DNA of 64,000 nt from Leptasterias polaris. Its lineage: Eukaryota > Echinodermata > Asteroidea > Forcipulatida > Asteriidae. The stretch covers positions 1,178,001-1,242,000 of the forward strand of contig JAZGTN010000025.1 in the NCBI GenBank assembly GCA_037783415.1, given 5' to 3'. The notes beneath the pieces were generated by a model that saw nothing but the letters and a program-made list of their open reading frames with translations, made no database searches and was not told the origin of the DNA. A program made the position numbers and the translations under genes. Below, in pieces: positions 57,215 through 64,000 of the stretch; the stretch's first letter is position 1, and every line of letters begins with the position of its first letter.

Positions 57215-57400
57215 CACAAAATTAAATTTCCAACAAAAGCGCTTAACTTTCAGCACTCCTTGTCAATCAATGGACATATCAACATCTGTGCACCTAAACT
57301 TTGGAAAAATGTACCTGTCAAAAGAAGAAGCTACATGTACCGCTCTTTTCAAAAACTTGGTTCTAAGACTTATTTGTTTAACTCGCATATAATCAGTGAT
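57215..57400 (+). mobile_element. LINE reverse-transcriptase C-terminal relic
   Basis: The plus frame reads HSLSINGHINICAPKLWKNV, then KRRSYMYRSFQKLGSKTYLF. This matches the usual C-terminus of LINE RTs of the CR1/jockey kind (S....AP.LWN.LP...R......FK..LKT.LF). It is only a tail fragment and is followed by a TATTATTAT tract at about 57,509-57,540. Confidence 0.6.
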
Positions 57401-58424
57401 ATTATACATGTTCCATATTTCTCTATCGTTGCTTGTTATGAACTTCATGTGCTACGCCTGGGAATCAGGTCTTGTACACTAGATAGGTGGCATATTAGAA
57501 ATGCTTATATTATTATTATAATATTATTACTATTGTATTACATAGGGGTTGACAACAGTGGAGGGAGGAGGCTTTTAAAAGCATGTTTTTGGGGTGTGTT
57601 TTTGGGGTGTTTTTGTGGGGGGGGGCACCAAAACCTTCATTTTTAAGTATGTAAATGATGGACCTTTGGAGATGCTTGGTGGTAGGGTAAAACTATTGTT
57701 CTTGAAAATGTGCCAAATGTCGGATTTATGTGATAACAAATCTAACATGCAACTTTGTTATTAAAAAAACACCCCATAACAGAGGAAATGGCTAACTACT
57801 GACTACTGTTTTTCATGGCAAAAAAGGAACAAGGAAATCAACTGGTCAGCTGAAATGTGGCATGCCTGAACAATCCTTATGTCTAAACCACTCTATATTC
57901 AGGCCTATAGTAATACTTCACAGAGGCAACAGAGGCAATCATCTCCATGCCCCTGGTCATTGCCTTGGTGCCCCTTGAAATGTTCCAGTAGACATTAAAG
58001 TTTCATACATGTAGAGGTGCCCTAAACTGCCTTGACCTTGCATGAATGAGGTATACATTGTACATCAGATCTGACAATTGTACACAATGCACATGATTGT
58101 ACACAATGCAAATATAATAATAATAATACGAGAAATTTATATAGCGCATAATGCAGAAGCCTCTATGCGCAACACAAAAACAAAACAAAAAACATTGAAA
58201 AGAATATTATTTTAAAAGCATGTTACACAAATAAAGATGTACCGGGCATGATTTTTGACCCTTAGAAGGAAAAAATTAGGACAATTTTATCATATGTACA
58301 AATGGTATAGGCTTTGATGTACTTTTCAGGCTACATATTTAAAAACAATTTTGCTGTCTTATTTGACAAAATTAGATAAAATAAAATAAAATCAGAACTC
58401 CTCAGTAGGAAGAACATAATGCCT

Positions 58425-58571
58425 GGGCTCGATTTCACAAAGAGTTAGGATTGATCGTAACTGCAAATCCATCGCAGTCGCTCAGCAAAGAGTGATGTCA
58501 CAATACAAATCACTATGGTAATACTGTCAACTCATCTTAAAATGAATCTTAGTGCTTTGTGAAATCGACCC
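58425..58571. repeat. Palindromic MITE with CGATTTCACAAAG ends, copy 2
   Basis: GGGCTCGATTTCACAAAGAG to GCTTTGTGAAATCGACCC, 147 bp. It matches 46,713-46,860 in reverse orientation. Confidence 0.75.
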
Positions 58572-59509
58572 CTGATGTATGTATGATTTCTGTTTGTGTT
58601 GTTAAATATGTCAAATGCATTTGACATATTTTAAATTGGACACCTAACCAATCTCTTAATAAGTGTTTCGCTTTTTCAAAACACAACTACAAATAAGTGA
58701 AAAAACAAACAAGTTTTCCTTTTGTCGTCTACACGTAAATATGCAAATTGTCAACTGTACATGTGAAATAAAATGTACAGCAATTATCTTTAAAAACTAA
58801 ATTTTAAAAAAATCATTGATGACAATTATTCCACGGTCCTCCAATTTCGTTTATATTCCCCTTTCATGTAATATGCCGCTCCAACTGCTTTATAAATAGT
58901 TAATTATCTCTCCACTGGCTCCTCGTCTTTGTTCTTATCAATGCTATTATTAGAGTCTTCCCTGGTTCACGGTCTAATTACCACATGTACCTGATAATTA
59001 GAAACAAAAGAAGGGCGGGGTTACCGGCTAGATAAAGCATAATTAGGACGACAGGACGTCCGCTTGGATAACTTCTCAATGTGCTAGACTTGTATCAGTC
59101 TATTACGCCATCTTGAACTAGACTTGTGTGCAGCAAATAAAGCCCGTTTCACACAAGCGCTCTAAACGATGGTCGTTTGCAACGAAATCGCATCGGTGTA
59201 ATAAAATCGCAAATTTGCGTCGTGTGAAAGGAATCCGTGTCATGAAAATACCTGGGACCCGCGTTATAAAAAACCGGGATCAAGACCTCCTCCAAAAATC
59301 GCATCCCTGTTTAGAATCGCCAAGATCGGTCGTGTGAAACGACGCACGGCATGATACCAAGGTCCCAAGCGATCGGACAACGACCACGCATGCGCACCGG
59401 GTGAAATGTCATTTGTTTGTTTGTTCGAGATTCCTTGCTCCATGGTTCGAGATCCTATCAAAATGGCGTCGGTGGAAGAAATGTCGTGTTGCAAATTCTG
59501 TTAAGTTAC

Positions 59510-59563
59510 CTTTGTTTTGGATTTGGCACTTCCACTTGACAAAATACTTTCCGCTACAATCAT
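59510..59563 (-). CDS. Candidate FMNL first coding exon
   Basis: ATG at 59563 with A at -3 opens MIVAESILSSGSAKSKTK and ends in phase 0 at a good donor (AAAG|GTAACT), the phase exon 2 requires. An in-frame TGA lies 21 nt upstream. The flank (59.3-59.7 kb) is richer in CpG than its surroundings, as at a promoter. Against it, the peptide does not match the FMNL N-terminus (MGN and GELEERF). It may be an alternative start or an unrelated open stretch. Confidence 0.38.
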
Positions 59564-60123
59564 CTTCGGAATGACTAGTCAGGAAGCTGAGAACTCGCAC
59601 GAAAAAGCATAAATGTCGCGCCGAGAAAGCGATCGATGGTACCCTAAACGCAATTACGTAACTTCAAACGGGACACTGACGGAGCACCAGCGAACTAATA
59701 AATAACCAATGATGACCTGTGCATGTGCATGTACCTGCATGTAGGCCTACCTGATTTTGATTGTGCATTGCAGCTCAAACATAAGTCTTGGCTCAAGACA
59801 TTGTTGCTTTTTTCCCCGCTGCATCGCAATCTCATCGCTAGCTTGCAGCCGACCGCTGCACTCAAATCAACCCTTTCGCAAATCGAACAATAAGGGCGGT
59901 TTTCTATATAAAAAAAACGATTTTTTGACAAACCGGTTTCACTGGGATTTGGAACTGATTGGTGGCGGTTTGAGCATACGCCCTCTTTTGGCAATAAATG
60001 CTGCCATGCGATACAATTTAAAATGTTAGAAGGCCTTGACCAAGGCTACAGTACTCAAACATACATGTCATAGGGGACTACACATTTTATTTGTTGTAAT
60101 CACTACCCAATAAAATGTCTGCA

Positions 60124-60515
60124 CTTAAAGGCAAAGTATAATTGTTTTGGGGAACCACTGGATTGTTTTAATCCTATATAAATGTAGATACATACAACAA
60201 AACTAACCTGTGAAAATTTCATTTCAGAGGGTAGGTGTCTTTGAGATAAACATGCCGAAAATCTGGAGCAGTTATGTCCACACAGGAAGAATGATCCATA
60301 ACTGGAATACACTATCTGAGAAACCTTTCTGCATGAAACGTTTCTTGTTGAATCCCTTTCTCTAAAACCACGTTCCTTAGTAGGGAATTGTTTCTAGAAA
60401 TGTTATAATACATTGTAAATCAACAGCTGCAATGCCTCTTACATGTACCAAGAAAGGTTTTATGGTCATTCATTTTTTGAGTAATTACCAAAGGTACATG
60501 TATACCCTCCCTTTA
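60124..60515. repeat. TTAAAGGC-type MITE, diverged
   Basis: CTTAAAGGCAAAGTATAATT on the left, TTTGAGTAATTACCAAAGG and CCCTCCCTTTAAAG on the right. The inner CAACAGCTGCAATGCCTCTT corresponds to the 34.85-kb element. Confidence 0.6.
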
Positions 60516-60875
60516 AAGGCCCTGTACACTATTGGTAAGATCGAAAAACACAAATGTTCACAGATTCACACATAACTTACATGATTTAAAGTAAGTAATG
60601 GTAGAAAGGGTTCCTTAAAATATTTCTGCCTAAAATGCTATCGTTTCTGAGAAATGAATAAAACAATAGTTTTTATCGCGCGCGATAATAAACTCGATGT
60701 TTGAAAAACAGAAAACACATCAGGTCTCTTTTCACTATTTTCTCGTGACCTCGATGACCAATTGAGCTCAAATTTTCACAGGTTTGTTATTTCATGTATG
60801 TGGTTGATTACACAAAACATGAACACAGTCTGTGATATTTTGTCAGCTCTGCCAATCCTGTATAATACCTTTAAA
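60512..60875. repeat. TTAAAGGC-type MITE, second copy abutting the first
   Basis: CTTTAAAGGCCCTGTACACT on the left; AATTGAGCTCAAATTTTCAC, AGGTTTGTTATTTCATGTAT and TATAATACCTTTAAA on the right. It shares its left TTAAA with the preceding element. Confidence 0.6.
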
Positions 60876-61107
60876 TAAGAAAACTATATACTCCACATGT
60901 AAACATGTACAACTAAACTATGTATACTTCATACCACAAACCAGAATTCTTTGTAATACCACATGGGTCAATGACCATATGGTCGACTCTAACATATATT
61001 GGGACAATGCAATGAACACCCTTGTGCTAGTAGTATGTAACCCAAACTTGTAATTAATCTGGATTAACAGAGACACATTTACTGACGGACTTTGTCTACT
61101 AATGGTG

Positions 61108-61640
61108 TGTCGTGACCGAGCAGTTATTAGAGCACCAACGGCCGACTCAATAATAATGATAATAGTGGATTATTATATAGCGCTCAAATCTGTCACTCAG
61201 TGATGTATGTGGAGCTACGTTTTGAATTGAAGTATGAGACCTATTCCATTACATAGCACCAAATGGTTTACAAGGTGCTGTGGAGCAATATGCAGCCAAT
61301 CAAACCAGGAACACCAGGGCGAACCCCTTCTTTTTACTATAAGTGCCTCATGAATTAGCTCTGGTGTTATTGATCATCAGGGTGTGGGTTCCAGCCCCAG
61401 TAAGTTGGTTGTGGCACTTGTTTCCTTGAGCAAGATACATTACCCTTATTGCTTTGTCCTTCAGATGGGCCATCCAGCCCTAGGTCTTTTACTAGGATAG
61501 GTAGTGCACCTAAAACAACCCAAAACACTTATCATGGAAGAGTAGGGGTTAACCCTGGTGTTTCTGGTTCACATACATGTAGCAAGAACCCTTGTATACA
61601 GGGTTCCTCAGGCTTGCTAGCTACAGTGACTAAGTTTGCT
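61108..61640 (+). repeat. SINE copy interrupted by another repeat
   Basis: The head GTGTCGTGACCGAGCAGTTA and GAGCACCAACGGCCGACTCA is split by a piece with TTATTATATAGCGCTCAAAT (61,150-61,330), then resumes with TCAGGGTGTGGGTTCCAGCC, TTCCTTGAGCAAGATACATT and TTCCTCAGGCTTGCTAGCTA. Confidence 0.6.
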
Positions 61641-63225
61641 TATGAGGCATCTTTGGTTTCATTACCAACAATTTATAATAACAAAAATAATACTGACATC
61701 TTTGAATTAAAATTGAGGGTTTAATAACTTGGTAAATTTTATGTGACCAATTCAAGATGGAGATGAAATAATTTATTCACATCAAATATAATTGATTTGA
61801 AGAAGAATAAATAATTCACGCCTAATGGCAAAACCCTGGTAGAAATTTCCCAAAGAAAAAATAATAATATTCTGAAATAATTATCCCCCCACCTTTTAAA
61901 TGAAGCCTTCCCAATTGTATCTTTACTAAATAATTTATCTGAGACATATTGATGCCGACAAATGCAGACAAGTATACATCATACATGTATAACATATTGA
62001 TTCCAAGCCCACAAGTCCCTTTAATTAATGCCAAATATGGTCCAAAGAGCAGAAAGTAATTAATGAATGGAGCCAACATAAGGAGTCTGTGAGGCGATCC
62101 TCAACCATCATTCAATAATACTACTGAATGGTCTGGGCACGAACCCACACCCAATTTTTTGACAAACAGCATCTGGTTGGTGTCTCAACCTTGGAGTTTG
62201 ACTTCTTCGAGTCTTTTAGTATTTTTGTTGGTATAGCAATCAAGAAGAGTTCATCAATGACTATGATGCATTTCAAAAGCGCACAATTGGATTTGATGTA
62301 CAAACCATTGGAGGCAACGGGAGACTTTGGGCGCTAGGTGACAGCAGACTTACCAGGCAAATCCATTGTTCTCAGAACTACGTAAACAATGGAAAATGTG
62401 CATTCACCAAATGATATTTTATGTATTGCAAGCTGACATAATACATACATAGGGGGGCCTACATACATGCAGTAGATTTATCTTATTTATCATTCACCAC
62501 CAAAATGGATGATATTGAATTATCAAAGGTTTCAATGAACTGTGAGTGTGACCCTTCTTTGGTAGACAGAGTGGCAAAGGCTCAATTTTTTTGCAATTTA
62601 AACTTGAATGACTTGGTAAAGTCTACTTTTTCCCACCCTTTCACCTGTCTACTCATCTCCACATGCCAAGGTTGCTGTCACTGGTATCAATTGATTACAT
62701 CATCACTGTATTCAGCACTTTGAAGATTGGCCTTTAAAGGAGCAGTTTTAAATAAGCAATGAGCTTAAAGAAGCAGTCACAAATACAATAATTTCGGTAA
62801 ACAATAAACAAAATTACCTGTTTATTATTATTATTTTTTTAGGTAATCAAACCAGGAGAATTTCTCTGCATTTGTCTGAGTCCTGATTGACGGCGTTCAT
62901 TTTGTTAACGTACATGTAGTTGCCAACATCACCACACAAAACCTTTAACTCAAAAACAATACCCCTCCACTTGATTGATTCCCAACAAATATTAATTAGT
63001 GAATACACTCGGGCCACCTGTTCCATAATTAGTGCACACAGATGTGTCCGTTGTTAATATTACTTTAGAAAACAATATAGAGGACATGCCTTAATTGCCT
63101 GCAGGGTTATGAGGGGGGAAATATTTAAGTGGCTTATTTTGTAGAGGGGGAACTTGAATGTCATTCAAGGAACAATATTTTAGATCTCAGTGTAGATGAA
63201 GTGGAAATTACATGTAGTCCATATC

Positions 63226-63380
63226 AGGCCCAATTTCATAGAGCTGCTTAAAGCAGACAATGGTGCTTAAACGATTTCTGCTAAGCAATACATAAGCAGG
63301 ATACCAGTTGCAAATGGTAGCTGGCCTATATAAAACAATGGTAGTTTGGCAAGTAACCTGTTTCTGGTAAGCAGGTCAGA
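63226..63380. repeat. TGCTAAGCA palindromic MITE
   Basis: GGCCCAATTTCATAGAGCTG, TTTCTGCTAAGCAATACATA, AGCAGGATACCAGTTGCAAA and TTTCTGGTAAGCAGG; same family as 28,396-28,590. Confidence 0.65.
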
Positions 63381-64000
63381 CCTGTGTTCAACACAGAGAT
63401 TTGTTGTAGCATGATTGAAAAGGCCTTGAGATGTGCAACAAATTGTTACAATAACTGTAGTTATTAATATTGACTGTGGGGTTTTCCAGCGCTATTTTTT
63501 TTTTTTTAATAAACATTCAAGGCCTATAAGTTAAGAAATACTTCCCTTATACTTTACAGGCCCTAAATAGGTTGTATTTGAAAGCTCTTTTTCTCATCTA
63601 TTTGATGAGCTAAAAAACCTACTTTTGAGTTTTGGCAGGAAGTGCCCGGTTCTGGCACGGACCATCAAAGAAGTTCTCAAGTTCTTCAAGTTCAAATACA
63701 GTACAGGTTCTTCATCAAGTTGATTAATTCACAATCGACAAACTACAGACTAATTCCTCGAAAATCCCTCTCTTTTTCACCACCACAAATCCTCCCTCAC
63801 CTTGGAAAATATCAAATTTATAAATAATTCCCTTTCATTGAATGGAATTTTGAGGTACATTCACATTTCCGGAAGGTTGCAAATAAACTGTCTTATTAGT
63901 CTACAGAGGCCATTTTTAAACCCCTGAACCTTCAACCAATCTCCCTAGAATGACTTCCTTTTGACATCCAAACAGGGGATATATTGTTTGCTTTGTTCCC

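Larger units (their letters stand above)
57132..59509. other. Presumed FMNL intron 1
   Basis: Apart from a LINE relic, a palindromic MITE and a TTATT-tail repeat at about 58,115-58,190, nothing was recognised. At about 59,143-59,340, CCCGTTTCACACAAGCGCTC and TCGTGTGAAACGACG face each other loosely and may be the ends of another MITE. Confidence 0.45.
59564..64000. other. Right flank: presumed FMNL upstream region, repeat-rich
   Basis: No coding exon was recognised on either strand. Listed repeats: two TTAAAGGC-type MITEs (60.1-60.9 kb), a SINE (61.1-61.6 kb) and a TGCTAAGCA MITE (63.2 kb). The rest is AT-rich. Confidence 0.45.

Noticed and set aside
62505..62723. A 72-codon plus-strand ORF starting MDDIELSK
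   Set aside because: Short, no family resemblance, no splice sites around it, and AT-rich intergenic context.
63642..63720. A minus-strand ELEELENFFDG reading as the missing FMNL GELEERF exon
   Set aside because: No matching donor in the phase exon 2 requires, similarity limited to a few Glu/Leu residues, and no MGN start.

Overview
The window is animal nuclear DNA: AT-rich, intron-dense and crowded with short transposon relics. Frequent TACATGTA and AGGCCTA words, SINEs with TTATTATT tails and many palindromic MITEs suggest a marine deuterostome invertebrate, most likely an echinoderm. That placement is inference. No prokaryotic, CRISPR or operon features are present.

Two host genes lie in tandem on the minus strand. 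(1) A formin-like gene (FMNL/FRL family) occupies about 31.16-57.13 kb, with a possible first exon at 59.5 kb. I rebuilt 26 coding exons by eye. All have GT donors and AG acceptors, all phases agree, and they join into one open frame of 1004 codons plus stop. The domain order is GBD/DID (FH3), coiled coil, glycine-rich tract, FH1, FH2, DAD. (2) Downstream on the same strand lies the 5' part of a polypeptide N-acetylgalactosaminyltransferase gene of the GALNT1/13 type. Its start exon is at 21.5-21.7 kb and its second coding exon at 9.85-10.02 kb, with a probable untranslated first exon and promoter near 24.24 kb. The catalytic exons were not found and probably lie beyond the left edge. FMNL2 and GALNT13 are near neighbours on human 2q23, so this pair may be an old linkage.

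The 11.5-kb GALNT intron carries, on the opposite strand, an uninterrupted 948-codon piggyBac-type transposase ORF (11,747-14,593). It has a duplicated C-terminal cysteine-rich domain, Asn at the third catalytic Asp position, and no KGR segment after the first Asp.

The rest is intron, UTR and intergenic sequence holding repeats: a tRNA-Leu-derived SINE family, a second tRNA-like SINE, two PIF/Harbinger-like MITEs with TAA target duplications, a 0.95-kb foldback element, a MITE carrying CRE and YY1-like motifs, several palindromic MITE families, a LINE relic and a broken copy of a transposon-associated cysteine-rich gene. The formin coiled-coil exon and one FH2 exon each have a local tandem copy of their 3' splice-donor end. 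No RNA gene that looks functional was seen.
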